64,000 nt of DNA from Streptomyces galbus (GTDB lineage Bacteria > Actinomycetota > Actinomycetes > Streptomycetales > Streptomycetaceae), in assembly GCF_005280195.1 (NCBI RefSeq), contig NZ_SZPR01000012.1, positions 62,001-126,000 on the forward strand, in the 5' to 3' direction. The translations under genes and the position numbers were made by a program. The notes beneath the pieces are model-generated. The model was not told where the DNA came from and did no database searches. It saw only the letters and a program-made list of their open reading frames with translations. Within the stretch, counting starts at the first letter, position 1. Every line of letters begins with the position of its first letter. Below, one piece after another: positions 34,724-46,679 of this stretch.

Positions 34724-36676
34724 ATGCCGACACGCACGCGCTTCACGATCTGGAGACCGCTCGCGACCGCCGCCGTCACCCTCCTCCTGGCGGCCTTCCT
34801 CACCCCGGCCACGGCGAGCGCGGCGGGAACCGCCCGCACCCGCGAGAGCCTGCCCCGCTACTCCTACGCCGACGCGGTCCGCGAGGCCGTCTGGGTGGAC
34901 ACCGGCCTCGACGGCGACGGCGACGGGCGCACCGACCGCGTCGCCGTCGACATCGTGCGCCCCCGCGAACCCGCCGCCCAGGGCCGCAAGGTGCCCGTCA
35001 TCATGGACGCCAGCCCCTACTACTCCTGCTGCGGACGCGGCAACGAGAGCCAGAAGAAGACCTACGACGCCGACGGCCACGTCGTGCAGATGCCGCTGTT
35101 CTACGACAACTACTTCGTGCCGCGCGGCTACGCCGTCGTCGGCGTCGACCTCGCCGGCACCGCCCGCTCCGACGGCTGCGTGGACGTCGGCGGCCGCTCC
35201 GACGTGCTGTCCGCCAAGGCCGTCGTGGACTGGCTGAACGGCCGCGCCCGCGCGTACACGACCCGCACCGGCACCGAACGGGCCCGCGCCACCTGGACCG
35301 ACGGCCGCACCGGCATGATCGGCAAGAGCTGGGACGGCACCATCGCCAACGGCGTCGCCGCCACCGGCGTGCGCGGGCTGCGCACCATTGTGCCGATCAG
35401 CGCCATCTCCTCCTGGTACGACTACTACTTCCAGCAGGGCGCCCCGCTGTACGACTCCGGCCCCGAGTGGCTCTCCGACTACGTCGACAGCCCCGAGGCC
35501 CGCGCCCGCTGCGCCGCCGTGCAGCAGCGCCTCGTCGACGGCGCCCCGCGCACCGGCGACCTCACCGCCCTGTGGGCCGAGCGCGACTACGTCAAGGACG
35601 CCGCGAAGGTCAGGGCCAGCGTCTTCCTCGTGCACGGCATGCAGGACCTCAACGTCCGCACCAAGCACCTCGGACAGTGGTGGGACGCCCTCGCCGACCA
35701 CGGCGTGCGGCGCAAGATCTGGCTGTCCCAGACCGGCCACGTCGACCCGTTCGACTTCCGCCGCGCCGCCTGGGTCGACACGCTGCACCGCTGGTTCGAC
35801 CACGAACTGCTCGGCTACGACAACGGCATCGACCGCGAGCCGATGGCGGACGTCGAACGCCACCCCGACCAGTGGGTCACCTCCGCCACCTGGCCGCCGC
35901 GCGGCACCACCGCCACCACCCTGCGCCCCGCCCCGGGCAGCGAGGCCGGCGTCGGCACCCTCGGCCTGCGCCGCGCCCCGGGCTCCGAGACCTTCACCGA
36001 CGACCCGGCGCTCGACGAGACCGACTGGACGGCGCACCTCGACCGGTCCACCCCGGAGAAGGCCGGCTTCCTGACCGCGCCCCTCACCCGGGACCTGCGC
36101 CTCGCCGGTTCCCCGAGCGTCACCGTCACCGCCACGCCCACCACGGCGACCGCCCACCTGTCCGCCGTCCTGGTCGACGTCGGCCCCGACACCGTCCGCG
36201 ACTACGCGGCGAGCGGCGAGGGCATCACCACCCTCGCCGACCGCACCTGCTGGGGCGCGAGCACCCCGGGCGACAGCGCCTGCTTCAAGGAGACCTCGGC
36301 GAAGACCGTCGACGTCGGCGCCACGGTGGTCAGCCGGGGCTGGGCCGACCTCGGCACCTACGCCGACCCCGGCCACGGCGTCCCGCTCACGCCGGGCCGG
36401 GCGTACACCCTGACCGTGGACCTCGCGGCCACCGACCACGTCGTGCCGAAGGGGCACCGGCTCGCCCTGATCGTCGCGGGCACCGACCGGGACCTCATCG
36501 ACCCGCCGGCCGACCGGCCGACCCTGACTCTCGACCTGGCCCGCACCTCGGCCCGCGTCCCGCTGGTCGGCGGCCCGGCCGCCTTCGCCCGCGCCACGTC
36601 GGGCAGGGGACCGGCCACGCCCACCGCCGCCCCGACCGGCGTGCCGGAGCCGCGCACCGCCCCCCGCGTGCCGTAG
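34724..36676 (+). CDS. Secreted CocE/NonD-type X-Pro dipeptidyl-peptidase (S15 family)
   Basis: 650 aa. Signal peptide residues 1-33 (TAAVTLLLAAFLTPATASA). The alpha/beta hydrolase core has nucleophile Ser202 in GMIGKSWDGT, then VFLVHGMQDLNVR and a late His in LSQTGHVDPF. A C-terminal jelly-roll domain (~400-600) is typical of X-Pro dipeptidyl-peptidases and CocE. Releases Xaa-Pro dipeptides from extracellular peptides. TAGCGT ends 7 nt before the ATG, so the transcript is probably leaderless. Together with the M1 enzyme it suggests a peptide-scavenging pair; a Pro/Ala tail ends the protein. Confidence 0.92.
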   Translation: MPTRTRFTIWRPLATAAVTLLLAAFLTPATASAAGTARTRESLPRYSYADAVREAVWVDTGLDGDGDGRTDRVAVDIVRPREPAAQGRKVPVIMDASPYYSCCGRGNESQKKTYDADGHVVQMPLFYDNYFVPRGYAVVGVDLAGTARSDGCVDVGGRSDVLSAKAVVDWLNGRARAYTTRTGTERARATWTDGRTGMIGKSWDGTIANGVAATGVRGLRTIVPISAISSWYDYYFQQGAPLYDSGPEWLSDYVDSPEARARCAAVQQRLVDGAPRTGDLTALWAERDYVKDAAKVRASVFLVHGMQDLNVRTKHLGQWWDALADHGVRRKIWLSQTGHVDPFDFRRAAWVDTLHRWFDHELLGYDNGIDREPMADVERHPDQWVTSATWPPRGTTATTLRPAPGSEAGVGTLGLRRAPGSETFTDDPALDETDWTAHLDRSTPEKAGFLTAPLTRDLRLAGSPSVTVTATPTTATAHLSAVLVDVGPDTVRDYAASGEGITTLADRTCWGASTPGDSACFKETSAKTVDVGATVVSRGWADLGTYADPGHGVPLTPGRAYTLTVDLAATDHVVPKGHRLALIVAGTDRDLIDPPADRPTLTLDLARTSARVPLVGGPAAFARATSGRGPATPTAAPTGVPEPRTAPRVP

Positions 36677-36686
36677 GAGTCGGCCG

Positions 36687-37637
36687 TCAGGAGGCGGGCG
36701 GGCCCACCAGTCCGGCCGCCTCCTCGGCGCAGCCCCACGCCACGGTCACCCCGGCGCCGCCGTGGCCGTAGTGGTGCACCACCGGGCGCCCGTCCGGCAG
36801 GGCCGCGCGCTCCAGCCGTACCGCGGGCCGCGCGGGCCGCAGGCCCACCCGGTGCTCCAGCACCCGCGCGCCCGCCACCTCCGGGCGCAGGGCCGCGCAC
36901 CGCCGGACGATCGCCTCGGCCACCGCCGGGTCCGGGTCCGTCGACCAGGCGTCCTCCTCGGCGGTCCCGCCCAGCAGCAGCCGGCCCGGCTGCGGCAGCA
37001 GGTACGTCGGCTCGCCGTCCGCGTCGGTGGAGACCAGCCAGGTGCCGATCCCCGGGTTCTCCACGACGACGAGCTGCCCGCGCACCGGCCGCACCGCCGG
37101 GTCGCCGGCCAGCTCGCGGGCGCCCAGCCCGGAGCAGTTCACCACCACCGGGGCGTCCGCCTCGGCGAGGTCGCCCACCGCGCGCTCCTCCACCGTGCCG
37201 CCGGCCGCCACCAGGTGCTCCCGCAGCCACGGCAGGTGCGCCGTCATGTCGATGAGGGGCAGCCGCGCCCACAGCCCCACGCCGCGCGGGTACTCCCCGG
37301 CGGTGGCCGCCCGCAGCCCGGTCAGCCGGCCGGCCGCCCACGCCTCCACCTCGGCCGGGTCCGTCTCGCCCAGCACCCCCTCGACCAGCCGGACGCCCGT
37401 CTCCGCGGGCCGCGCGGCCAGCTCCTCGTACACCTCGAGCGAGCGCAGCGCCCACGCCCGCGCGGACTCCACCGGCTCGATGTGGTACGGCCACCACAGG
37501 CCGCCGGCCACCGCGGACGTGGTCCGCTCGGCCGGCTCCCGGGTCCACACCCGCACCCGGTGGCCGCGCTCGGCGAGCACGGCGGCCGTCGTCAGCCCGA
37601 TGACCCCGCCACCCACCACGATCACTCCGCCGCTCAT
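36687..37637 (-). CDS. D-amino-acid oxidase-like FAD protein
   Basis: 316 aa. FAD-binding VIVVGGGVIGLTTAAVLAERGH at the N-terminus, the GLWWPY segment after it, LPLIDMTAHLPWLREHL, and the C-terminal HHYGHGGAGVTVAWGCAEE with the Arg of GLRPARP are hallmarks of DAAO. It would oxidise D-amino acids to keto acids with H2O2 production. AGGAGG is well placed before ATG 37637. Only 10 bp separate its stop from that of the dipeptidyl-peptidase. Confidence 0.9.
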   Translation of the reverse strand: MSGGVIVVGGGVIGLTTAAVLAERGHRVRVWTREPAERTTSAVAGGLWWPYHIEPVESARAWALRSLEVYEELAARPAETGVRLVEGVLGETDPAEVEAWAAGRLTGLRAATAGEYPRGVGLWARLPLIDMTAHLPWLREHLVAAGGTVEERAVGDLAEADAPVVVNCSGLGARELAGDPAVRPVRGQLVVVENPGIGTWLVSTDADGEPTYLLPQPGRLLLGGTAEEDAWSTDPDPAVAEAIVRRCAALRPEVAGARVLEHRVGLRPARPAVRLERAALPDGRPVVHHYGHGGAGVTVAWGCAEEAAGLVGPPAS

Positions 37638-37701
37638 CCCCGCTGCCTCCTGCCGGCCACCGTGCCCCGCCCGTCGGGACTCCCACTAGGATCTACCGTC
37701 T

Positions 37702-39342
37702 GTGACCGCCACCCTCGTCGCCAAAAACCTCGCCGCCGGCCACGGCGACCGCTCGCTCTTCTCCGGGCTCGACCTGGTCGTCGCCCCCGGCGACGTGATC
37801 GGGCTGGTCGGCGCCAACGGCGCCGGCAAGTCCACCCTGCTGCGGCTGCTCGCCGGGCTCGCCGCGCCCGAGGAGGGAGAGCTGCGGCTCTCCCCGCCCG
37901 CGGCGACCGTCGGGCACCTGCCCCAGGAGCCGGAGCGGCGGCCGGGGGAGACCGTGCGGGAGTTCCTCGCCCGGCGCACCGGCGTGGCCGCCGCCCAGCG
38001 CGCCATGGACGAGGCCACCCAGGGTCTGGTGGACGGCACGCCGGGCGCCGACGACGCCTACGCGGCGAGCCTGGAGCGCTGGCTCGGCCTCGGCGGCGCC
38101 GACCTCGACGAGCGGGCCGAGGAGACCGCCGACGCGCTCGGCCTGCGGGTGGACCTGGACCAGCCGATGACCGCCCTGTCCGGCGGCCAGGCGGCCCGCG
38201 CGGGCCTCGCCTCGCTGCTGCTGTCCCGCTACGACGTCTTCCTGCTCGACGAGCCCACCAACGACCTCGACCTGGACGGCCTGGAGCGCCTGGAGCGGTT
38301 CGTGACCGGGCTGCGCGCCGGCACCGTCGTCGTCAGCCACGACCGCGAGTTCCTCACCCGCACGGTCACCAAGGTCCTCGAACTCGACCTGGCCCAGCAG
38401 GCGGTCAACCTCTACGGCGGCGGCTACGCCGCCTACCTGGAGGAGCGGGAGGTCGCCCGCCGGCACGCCCGCGACGACTACGAGGAGTACGCCGACAAGC
38501 GCTCCGCGCTGCAGGACCGGGCCCAGACGCAGCGGTCCTGGATGGACAAGGGCGTGAAGAACGCCCGCCGCAAGGCCGGCAACGACAACGACAAGATCGG
38601 CCGCAAGTTCCGCAGCGAGGCCAGCGAGAAGCAGGCCGCCAAGGCCCGGCAGACCCAGCGCATGATCGAGCGCCTGGAGGTCGTCGAGGAGCCGCGCAAG
38701 GAGTGGGAACTGCGTATGGAGATCGCCGCCGCGCCCCGCTCGGGCGCGGTCGTGGCGACCCTGCGGGACGCCGAAGTGCGGCGCGGCGCCTTCACGTTCG
38801 GGCCGGTGTCCCTCCAGGTCGACTGGGCCGACCGGATCGCGGTGACCGGGGCCAACGGCGCCGGCAAGTCCACCCTGCTGGGCGCCCTGCTCGGCCGCCT
38901 CCCGCTGGACGCCGGGCACGCCGCGCTCGGCTCGGGCGTCCTGGTGGGCGAGGTGGACCAGGCCCGCGCCCTGTTCCACGGCCCCGACGCGCTGCTGGAC
39001 GCGTTCCAGGCGGCCGTCCCCGACACCGAACCGGTCGAGGTGCGCACGCTGCTGGCCAAGTTCGGCCTGAAGTCGGACCACGTGCTGCGCCCCGCGGCGA
39101 CCCTGTCACCCGGTGAACGCACGCGGGCCGCGCTGGCGTTGCTGCAGGGCCGGGGCGTCAACCTGCTCGTCCTCGACGAGCCCACCAACCACCTCGACCT
39201 GCCGGCCATCGAGCAGCTCGAGTCCGCCCTCGACGCCTACGACGGCACGCTCCTGCTGGTCACCCACGACCGCCGCATGCTGGACGCGGTCCACGTGACC
39301 CGCCGCCTGGAGGTGGCCGACGGCAAGGTGACCGAGCGCTGA
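37702..39342 (+). CDS. ABC-F family ATPase (second copy in the window)
   Basis: 546 aa, two ABC domains without membrane helices. Walker [12 protein letters not shown] appears twice; the signatures are LSGGQ and LSPGE (second degenerate); the Walker B sites are [12 protein letters not shown] and [13 protein letters not shown] basic linker of about 80 residues ([20 protein letters not shown] region) probes the ribosome. Closer in look to housekeeping translation-factor ABC-F than to the gene at 16.5 kb. GTG start; TAGGAT lies 9 nt upstream, so a short-leader transcript is likely. Confidence 0.9.
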   Translation: MTATLVAKNLAAGHGDRSLFSGLDLVVAPGDVIGLVGANGAGKSTLLRLLAGLAAPEEGELRLSPPAATVGHLPQEPERRPGETVREFLARRTGVAAAQRAMDEATQGLVDGTPGADDAYAASLERWLGLGGADLDERAEETADALGLRVDLDQPMTALSGGQAARAGLASLLLSRYDVFLLDEPTNDLDLDGLERLERFVTGLRAGTVVVSHDREFLTRTVTKVLELDLAQQAVNLYGGGYAAYLEEREVARRHARDDYEEYADKRSALQDRAQTQRSWMDKGVKNARRKAGNDNDKIGRKFRSEASEKQAAKARQTQRMIERLEVVEEPRKEWELRMEIAAAPRSGAVVATLRDAEVRRGAFTFGPVSLQVDWADRIAVTGANGAGKSTLLGALLGRLPLDAGHAALGSGVLVGEVDQARALFHGPDALLDAFQAAVPDTEPVEVRTLLAKFGLKSDHVLRPAATLSPGERTRAALALLQGRGVNLLVLDEPTNHLDLPAIEQLESALDAYDGTLLLVTHDRRMLDAVHVTRRLEVADGKVTER

Positions 39343-39351
39343 GGGACCCGG

Positions 39352-39373
39352 GGCCGGGCCCCTCGGCCCGGCC
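39352..39373 (+). terminator. Terminator after the second ABC-F gene
   Basis: Perfect 9-bp stem GGCCGGGCC / GGCCCGGCC with loop CCTC, between the convergent stops at 39342 and 39392. Confidence 0.65.
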
Positions 39374-39391
39374 GCGCGCTCGGCCGGGCCG

Positions 39392-39955
39392 TCAGCCGAG
39401 CCGCGTCGCCAGCCCCGGGTAGTCGCGCACGAACCCGTCCCCGTCGAACACGACGTCACTGCGGAAGTCCCCCGAGGCGAACCGCACCCGCGTGCCGCCG
39501 TCCACGCCGCCGAGGTGGGTGTACGTCTGCCACGACGGCCGCACCGTCAGGGCCGGCACGGACACCCAGGCCATGAGCAGCCGCCGTTCGCCCGGCTTCC
39601 GGTGCAGCCCGTGCCGCAGGACCGGCATGGTGTTGGTGAGGGGGCACCGCCCCAGGTCGCAGTCGAGGGCGGCGTCGAAGCCGGGGAGCCGTTCCCCGTC
39701 GGCCGTCCAGCCGCCCCCGTCGCCGCGCCGCAGGTCCAGGGAGCGGGTGCGGGCCGCGGTGTCCACCGTGACCCGCAGCCGGCGGGTCACGCAGCCGGGG
39801 CCCGTCTCCAGCTCGTAGGTGACCCAGTACGGCTCCGGCACGGTGCCCACGGCCCGCCCCCGGGCCCGCAGGGCACCGTCACCGATCTCCGCCCAGGCGG
39901 TCTCGTACCCGTTGCTCGCCGTGACGTCCCAGGTCAGTACGCGCGAGATGGCCAT
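39392..39955 (-). CDS. Putative glycolipid-binding protein (DUF1089 family)
   Basis: 187 aa, no signal peptide. [20 protein letters not shown] at the start, [20 protein letters not shown] in the middle and a C-terminal [13 protein letters not shown] are characteristic of the family named putative glycolipid-binding. Function is not established experimentally in this lineage. It sits alone between two hairpins. Confidence 0.85.
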   Translation of the reverse strand: MAISRVLTWDVTASNGYETAWAEIGDGALRARGRAVGTVPEPYWVTYELETGPGCVTRRLRVTVDTAARTRSLDLRRGDGGGWTADGERLPGFDAALDCDLGRCPLTNTMPVLRHGLHRKPGERRLLMAWVSVPALTVRPSWQTYTHLGGVDGGTRVRFASGDFRSDVVFDGDGFVRDYPGLATRLG

Positions 39956-39980
39956 ACGGCCACTGTACGGGCGCGGTGCC

Positions 39981-40010
39981 GACGGGTCCGGGCCGTGGCC
40001 GGGACCCGTC
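39981..40010 (-). terminator. Terminator downstream of tex
   Basis: GACGGGTCC (39981-39989) pairs with GGACCCGTC (40002-40010); three more inner pairs extend the stem. It lies directly after the stop of the minus-strand tex gene. Confidence 0.6.
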
Positions 40011-40018
40011 GACGGGTG

Positions 40019-42403
<2,385 letters not shown>

Positions 42404-42539
42404 GATCCCGTACCGCCTTCTCCACTGGGGTTGCGCGGCAATTGTGGCAGGCGCCACCGACAGCCCGGGACCAGGGCACGGACCCGGCGCGGCGGACCGG
42501 GGCCGGGCAGTGCGCCGGGGCGGTCCGGGGGATCAGCCT

Positions 42540-42671
42540 CTAGGCGCGGCGGCCGCGGGCCGAGCCGGAGGCGCCGCCGAACAGGCGGCCCAGGGCCCGG
42601 AAGGGCAGCGTGACGACGGTGGCCACCGCGCCGCCGATCTGGCGCAGGACGTCGGCGATCGCACGGAACAT
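42540..42671 (-). CDS. LPFR-motif small protein (43 aa)
   Basis: Starts ATG 42671 with GAGGAAG upstream. One amphipathic or hydrophobic helix (AIADVLRQIGGAVATVVTLP) runs into the name-giving LPFR at residues 22-25, then a basic Gly/Arg tail ending GRRA. A family of this kind is annotated in many streptomycetes without known function. An in-frame upstream GTG/ATG could extend it to 64 aa, but the extension is unlike coding sequence. Lies just upstream of, and divergent from, the GlxA-type regulator. Confidence 0.75.
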   Translation of the reverse strand: MFRAIADVLRQIGGAVATVVTLPFRALGRLFGGASGSARGRRA

Positions 42672-42851
42672 GGGACTTCCTCTCTGCGTGGCTTCCGGTG
42701 GGGACCTCGCGTGGGTCGGTCCTCCCTCCTTCACGCATACCGCGCGCCGGGCCGGACATGCCCCCCGTGCCGCGACACCCCGCCCGCGACGGCAGGAAAG
42801 GTGGGGAACCCGTCATTGCGGCCATGGCCGCACCGGCCGAAGAATCGAGGC

Positions 42852-43811
42852 ATGCCCCAGCGAACCGTCCTCGTCGTCCTCTTCGACGGCGTGCAGAGCC
42901 TCGACGTCACCGGCCCCCTGGAGGTCTTCGCGGGCGCCGAGCGGCACACCCCGGGGACCTACCGCATCCGCACCGCCTCCCTGGACGGAGCGCCGGTGCG
43001 CACCTCCAGCGGGCTGACCCTCGTACCCGACGGCTCGCTGACCGGGGCCCCCGCCCCGCACACCCTGCTGGTGCCGGGCGGGGAGGGCACCCGCGAGCCG
43101 GACCCGGAGCTGACCGCGTGGCTGCGGGCGCACGGCCCCCGCGCCCGGCGCCTGGTCTCGGTCTGCACCGGGGCGATCCTGCTGGCCGGGGCGGGCCTGC
43201 TGGACGGCCGCCGGGTCACCACCCACTGGAGTTATTGCGCCAAGCTCGCCCGCGACCACCCGGCCGTCACGGTCGACCCGGACCCCGTCTACGTCCGCGA
43301 CGGCCACGTCTTCACCTCGGCCGGTGTCACCGCGGGCATCGACCTCGCGCTGGCCCTGGCCGAGGAGGACCTGGGCCGTGACACCGCCCTGACCGTGGCC
43401 CGCCACCTGGTGGTGTTCCTGCGCAGGCCGGGCAACCAGGCCCAGTTCAGCGCCCAGCTCGCCGCGCAGACCGCCCGCCGCGACCCCCTGCGGGAGGTGC
43501 AGCGCTGGATCACCGAGCACCCCGCCGACGACCTGTCGGTGGAGGCGCTCGCGGCCCGCGCCCGCCTCTCCCCGCGCCACTTCGCCCGCGCCTTCCGCGA
43601 GGAGACCGGCACGACCCCCGGCCGCTACGTCGACCGGGTCCGCCTGGAGCACGCGCGCCGGCTCCTGGAGGACACCGCCGACGGCGTCGAGGAGATCTCC
43701 CGCGCCAGCGGCTACGGCACCCCCGAGGCCATGCGCCGCGCCTTCGTCAAGGCGCTCGGCACGCCCCCGGCGGAGTACCGCCGCCGTTTCCGCCCCGCCT
43801 CCGTCCACTGA
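42852..43811 (+). CDS. GlxA-family AraC-type regulator with DJ-1/PfpI sensor domain
   Basis: 319 aa. N-terminal DJ-1/PfpI (class I glutamine amidotransferase-like) domain (~1-175) with FDGVQSLDVTGPLEVF and VSVCTGAILLAGAGLLDGRR. The C-terminal AraC domain (~210-315) has two helix-turn-helices (LSVEALAARARLSPRHFARAF...GVEEISRASGYGTPEAMRRA). The amidase-like cysteine (Cys in SVCTGA) is kept. Regulators of this type control amine or peptide catabolism; the immediate target is likely the next gene, a stand-alone homologue of its sensor domain. Confidence 0.93.
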   Translation: MPQRTVLVVLFDGVQSLDVTGPLEVFAGAERHTPGTYRIRTASLDGAPVRTSSGLTLVPDGSLTGAPAPHTLLVPGGEGTREPDPELTAWLRAHGPRARRLVSVCTGAILLAGAGLLDGRRVTTHWSYCAKLARDHPAVTVDPDPVYVRDGHVFTSAGVTAGIDLALALAEEDLGRDTALTVARHLVVFLRRPGNQAQFSAQLAAQTARRDPLREVQRWITEHPADDLSVEALAARARLSPRHFARAFREETGTTPGRYVDRVRLEHARRLLEDTADGVEEISRASGYGTPEAMRRAFVKALGTPPAEYRRRFRPASVH

Positions 43812-43845
43812 CCGACCCGTACGCCACCCCTGGGAAGGGACACCC

Positions 43846-44502
43846 ATGCAGCTAGCGATCGTGCTCTACGACGGCTTCACCGCCCTCGACGCCGTCGGCC
43901 CCTACGAGACCCTGGGCCGCCTCCCGGACGCCGAGACCGTCTTCGTCGCCGAGGAGACCGGCCCCGTCCGCACCGACACCGGGGCGCTGGCGCTGACCGC
44001 CGACCGGACGCTCGCCGAGGTGCCGCACCCCGACGTCGTGCTGGTGCCGGGCGGCCCCGGCCAGTCCGAGCTGATGACGCACGCCCCGCTGCTGGACTGG
44101 CTGCGCACCGCCGACGCCACCAGCACCTGGACGACCTCGGTGTGCACCGGTTCGCTGCTGCTGGCCGCCGCCGGACTGCTCCGGGGCCGCCGGGCCACCT
44201 CCCACTGGCTCGCCCTGGACATGCTGCGCGACCACGGCGCCGAACCCACCGGCGAACGCGTCGTCACCGACGGCAAGTACGTCACCGCGGCCGGCGTCTC
44301 CGCCGGCATCGACATGGGCCTGACGCTGCTCGGCCGCATCGCCGGCGACGAACACGCCCGGGCGGTCCAACTGCTCACCGAGTACGACCCGCAGCCGCCC
44401 TACGACGCGGGCTCCCCGGACAAGGCGCCCGCCCACCTGGTGGAACGGATGCGCGCGCGGAGCCGCTTCACGCTGACCCGGGACCCGGCACCGTCCAGGT
44501 GA
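43846..44502 (+). CDS. DJ-1/PfpI family protein
   Basis: 218 aa, homologous to the sensor half of the upstream regulator (YDGFTALDAVGPYETLGRLP; TTSVCTGSLLLAAAGLLRGRRATSHW), with the elbow cysteine retained. Members include isonitrile hydratase and glyoxalase III-like enzymes. GGGAAGGG precedes the ATG and only 34 bp separate it from the regulator, so the two are likely one operon. Its last 35 bp overlap the end of the convergent enoyl-CoA hydratase gene. Confidence 0.9.
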   Translation: MQLAIVLYDGFTALDAVGPYETLGRLPDAETVFVAEETGPVRTDTGALALTADRTLAEVPHPDVVLVPGGPGQSELMTHAPLLDWLRTADATSTWTTSVCTGSLLLAAAGLLRGRRATSHWLALDMLRDHGAEPTGERVVTDGKYVTAAGVSAGIDMGLTLLGRIAGDEHARAVQLLTEYDPQPPYDAGSPDKAPAHLVERMRARSRFTLTRDPAPSR

Positions 44503-45229
44503 AGCGCGGCCCGCGCCGCTGGAGGAACGCGGCGACCCCCTCCGCGGGGTCGCCGCTGCCGCGCGCCTGGCGGGCCCAGTACGCGTCGCGGTCGGTGCGC
44601 CCGTCCGCGAACTCCTTCGCCGCGGCCTGCGTGAGCTGCGAGCGCGTGACCAGGACGCGGGTGAACTCCGCGACCCTCTTGCCGAGTTCACCCTCGGGCA
44701 GCACCTCGTCGACCAGCCCGGTGCGCAGCGCGCGCGGCGCGTCGATCAACTCGGCCGAGAACAGCAGGTACTTCGCGGTCGCCGGACCCACCAGCCGCAC
44801 CAGGCGCCGGGTGGCCGCCGCCGGGTAGACCAGCCCGAGCTTCGCGGGCGTCACCCCGAACAGCGCGCTCTCCTCGGCGAACCGCAGGTCGCACGCCGCC
44901 GCCAACTGCGCCCCGCCGCCGACGCAGTGGCCGCGGATCGCCGCGAGGGTCGGCTTGGGGAACGCGGCCAGCGCCTCCTCGGCCCGCTGCGCCAGTTGCT
45001 GCGCCTCGTCGGGCGACCCCTGCAGCGAGGAGATGTCCGCCCCCGCGCAGAACGTGCTGCCCTCCCCGGTCAGCACCAGCGCCCGTACCCCGGGATCGGC
45101 GGCGAGGCCGTCCAGCAGCGGCGGCAGCGCGCGCCACATCGCGGCGGTCATGGCGTTGCGCTTGGCGGGGTGGTGGATCACGACGGTGGCGACCGAGCCG
45201 GCGACACCGTGCAGCAACTGGGGCTCCAT
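44468..45229 (-). CDS. Enoyl-CoA hydratase/isomerase family protein
   Basis: 253 aa crotonase fold. NAMTAAMW, the oxyanion-hole segment STFCAGADISSLQ, and IRGHCVGGGAQLAAACDLRFA are visible. GVTPAKLGLVYP takes the place of the usual acidic ..E..LG.., so catalytic Glu assignment is uncertain. ATG 45229 gives a typical N-terminus; 5' extension to 45385 looks non-coding. The 3' end overlaps the convergent DJ-1-like gene by 35 bp. Confidence 0.88.
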   Translation of the reverse strand: MEPQLLHGVAGSVATVVIHHPAKRNAMTAAMWRALPPLLDGLAADPGVRALVLTGEGSTFCAGADISSLQGSPDEAQQLAQRAEEALAAFPKPTLAAIRGHCVGGGAQLAAACDLRFAEESALFGVTPAKLGLVYPAAATRRLVRLVGPATAKYLLFSAELIDAPRALRTGLVDEVLPEGELGKRVAEFTRVLVTRSQLTQAAAKEFADGRTDRDAYWARQARGSGDPAEGVAAFLQRRGPRFTWTVPGPGSA

Positions 45230-45341
45230 GGGCCGGATGCTAGCCGCCGCGGGACCGCGACGATCACGGCGGGCGATGTGAGCGTTACGACACCACGGGG
45301 CAGGGGACCCGCAGGGGCAGGACGACGCCTGGAGGTGCGCG

Positions 45342-45980
45342 ATGACCGCGGCAACCCCGTCCCGGGGGACGACGACCCAGCTCAAGCGGGGCTTCGGCTG
45401 GCTCGCCGTGCTCGGCGCCGTCCTGGTGGTCGCGGGCCTCGTCGGGCTCGTCTACGCCGGTGTGGCCACGCTCACGTCGATGCTGCTGTTCGGCTGGCTG
45501 CTGCTGATCGGCGGCCTCGTCGGCCTGCTGCACGCGATCCAGGCGCGCGGCACCAACTTCTTCTGGCTCGGCGTCATCGTGGCCGCGCTGAACATCGCCG
45601 CGGGCGTGGTCGTCGTACGCCGCCCGGACGCGGCGGCCGCCGCGCTCAGCATGTTCGCCGCCCTGCTGTTCCTGTCCGCCGGTGTGTTCCGGCTGGTGGG
45701 CAGCCTGGTCGTGCGCGGCACCCACTTCGGCTGGACGCTGGTGCTGGGCGCCTTCGACCTGCTGCTCGGCGTGCTGGTGCTGGCGAACTGGCCGAGCAGC
45801 AGCCAGTACGTCATCGGCACCTTCTTCTCCCTCGCCCTGCTGTTCGACGGCCTGGGCCTGGTCGCCACCGGCTACGGCGGCCGGCGCATCGTCGGCATGG
45901 TCTCCGAGCGGCTCGCCGGCGACACCCTCCCAGGGGAGGAACCGGGCGACGGCCACGTGAAGCCCGTACCGCCCGAATAG
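45342..45980 (+). CDS. HdeD/DUF308-type membrane protein
   Basis: 212 aa with six hydrophobic helices arranged as three helical hairpins (WLAVLGAVLVVAGLVGLVYA; LLFGWLLLIGGLVGLLHAI; FFWLGVIVAALNIAAGVVVV; MFAALLFLSAGVFRLVGSLV; and so on). HdeD-family proteins are linked to acid or stress tolerance in E. coli; role here unknown. TGGAGGTG precedes the ATG. A short hydrophilic C-terminal tail ends EEPGDGHVKPVPPE. Confidence 0.88.
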   Translation: MTAATPSRGTTTQLKRGFGWLAVLGAVLVVAGLVGLVYAGVATLTSMLLFGWLLLIGGLVGLLHAIQARGTNFFWLGVIVAALNIAAGVVVVRRPDAAAAALSMFAALLFLSAGVFRLVGSLVVRGTHFGWTLVLGAFDLLLGVLVLANWPSSSQYVIGTFFSLALLFDGLGLVATGYGGRRIVGMVSERLAGDTLPGEEPGDGHVKPVPPE

Positions 45981-46154
45981 ATCGCGAACACCGCCCGGCC
46001 GGGACAGAAGCGGTCACGGGAGCGACCGGGTCGGACAGGGCGGATCGGAAACGCTCGATACCTGCTGACTTGTGTTCAGTCGGGCGGCGCGCGGGGGCTC
46101 GTTCCCAACACTTCAGACGTGGTGACAACCGAGCGCGAGGGTGGCGACCTGACG

Positions 46155-46673
46155 ATGGACAACCAGGGGCGAGGGCCCGGCCCACGCCCGGCGGACGGCA
46201 CGGACGGACCCCTCGGCCCCGAGGCGGCCCCGGCGCCCCGGCCCCTGCCGTACGAGGGCGTCTGGCGGTTCACCGCCCCCGCGGTGGACGCCTCGGTGCC
46301 CGAGGCGCGGCACGCCGTACGGGACCTGCTGCACCGTCAGGGGGTGCCCGTCTCGGAGGACCTCGTGCAGGGGCTGCTGCTGATCGTCTCCGAACTGGTG
46401 ACCAACGCCGTGCGGCACGCGGCCCTGCTGTCGCCCACGCTGGCCGTGGAGGTGGCCGTCGGGGCGGACTGGGTGCGGGTGTCGGTGGAGGACAACCACC
46501 CCTACCGCCCGACCGCCCTGGAGAACCCGCACAGCGCCACCGGCGGCCGCGGCCTGCTGCTGGTCCGGGAGATCACCCGGGAGGCCGGCGGGGTGTGCGA
46601 CGTCGAGCACACAGCGAGCGGCGGCAAGGTCATCTGGGCGGCCCTGCCGCTCAAGCCCGCCGGGGCGTCCTGA
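46155..46673 (+). CDS. Anti-sigma-type HATPase (RsbW/SpoIIAB-like)
   Basis: 172 aa from ATG 46155 (184 aa if GTG 46119 is used). A GHKL ATPase fold with N-box LIVSELVTNAVRHA, then VRVSVEDNHP (G1 box, usual D..G altered) and GGRGLLLVREITRE (G2). Streptomycetes have many such free-standing kinase-like proteins that phosphorylate anti-anti-sigma factors. No sigma factor or STAS gene is adjacent. Ends 6 bp before the idi stop. Confidence 0.88.
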   Translation: MDNQGRGPGPRPADGTDGPLGPEAAPAPRPLPYEGVWRFTAPAVDASVPEARHAVRDLLHRQGVPVSEDLVQGLLLIVSELVTNAVRHAALLSPTLAVEVAVGADWVRVSVEDNHPYRPTALENPHSATGGRGLLLVREITREAGGVCDVEHTASGGKVIWAALPLKPAGAS

Positions 46674-46679
46674 CCGGGC

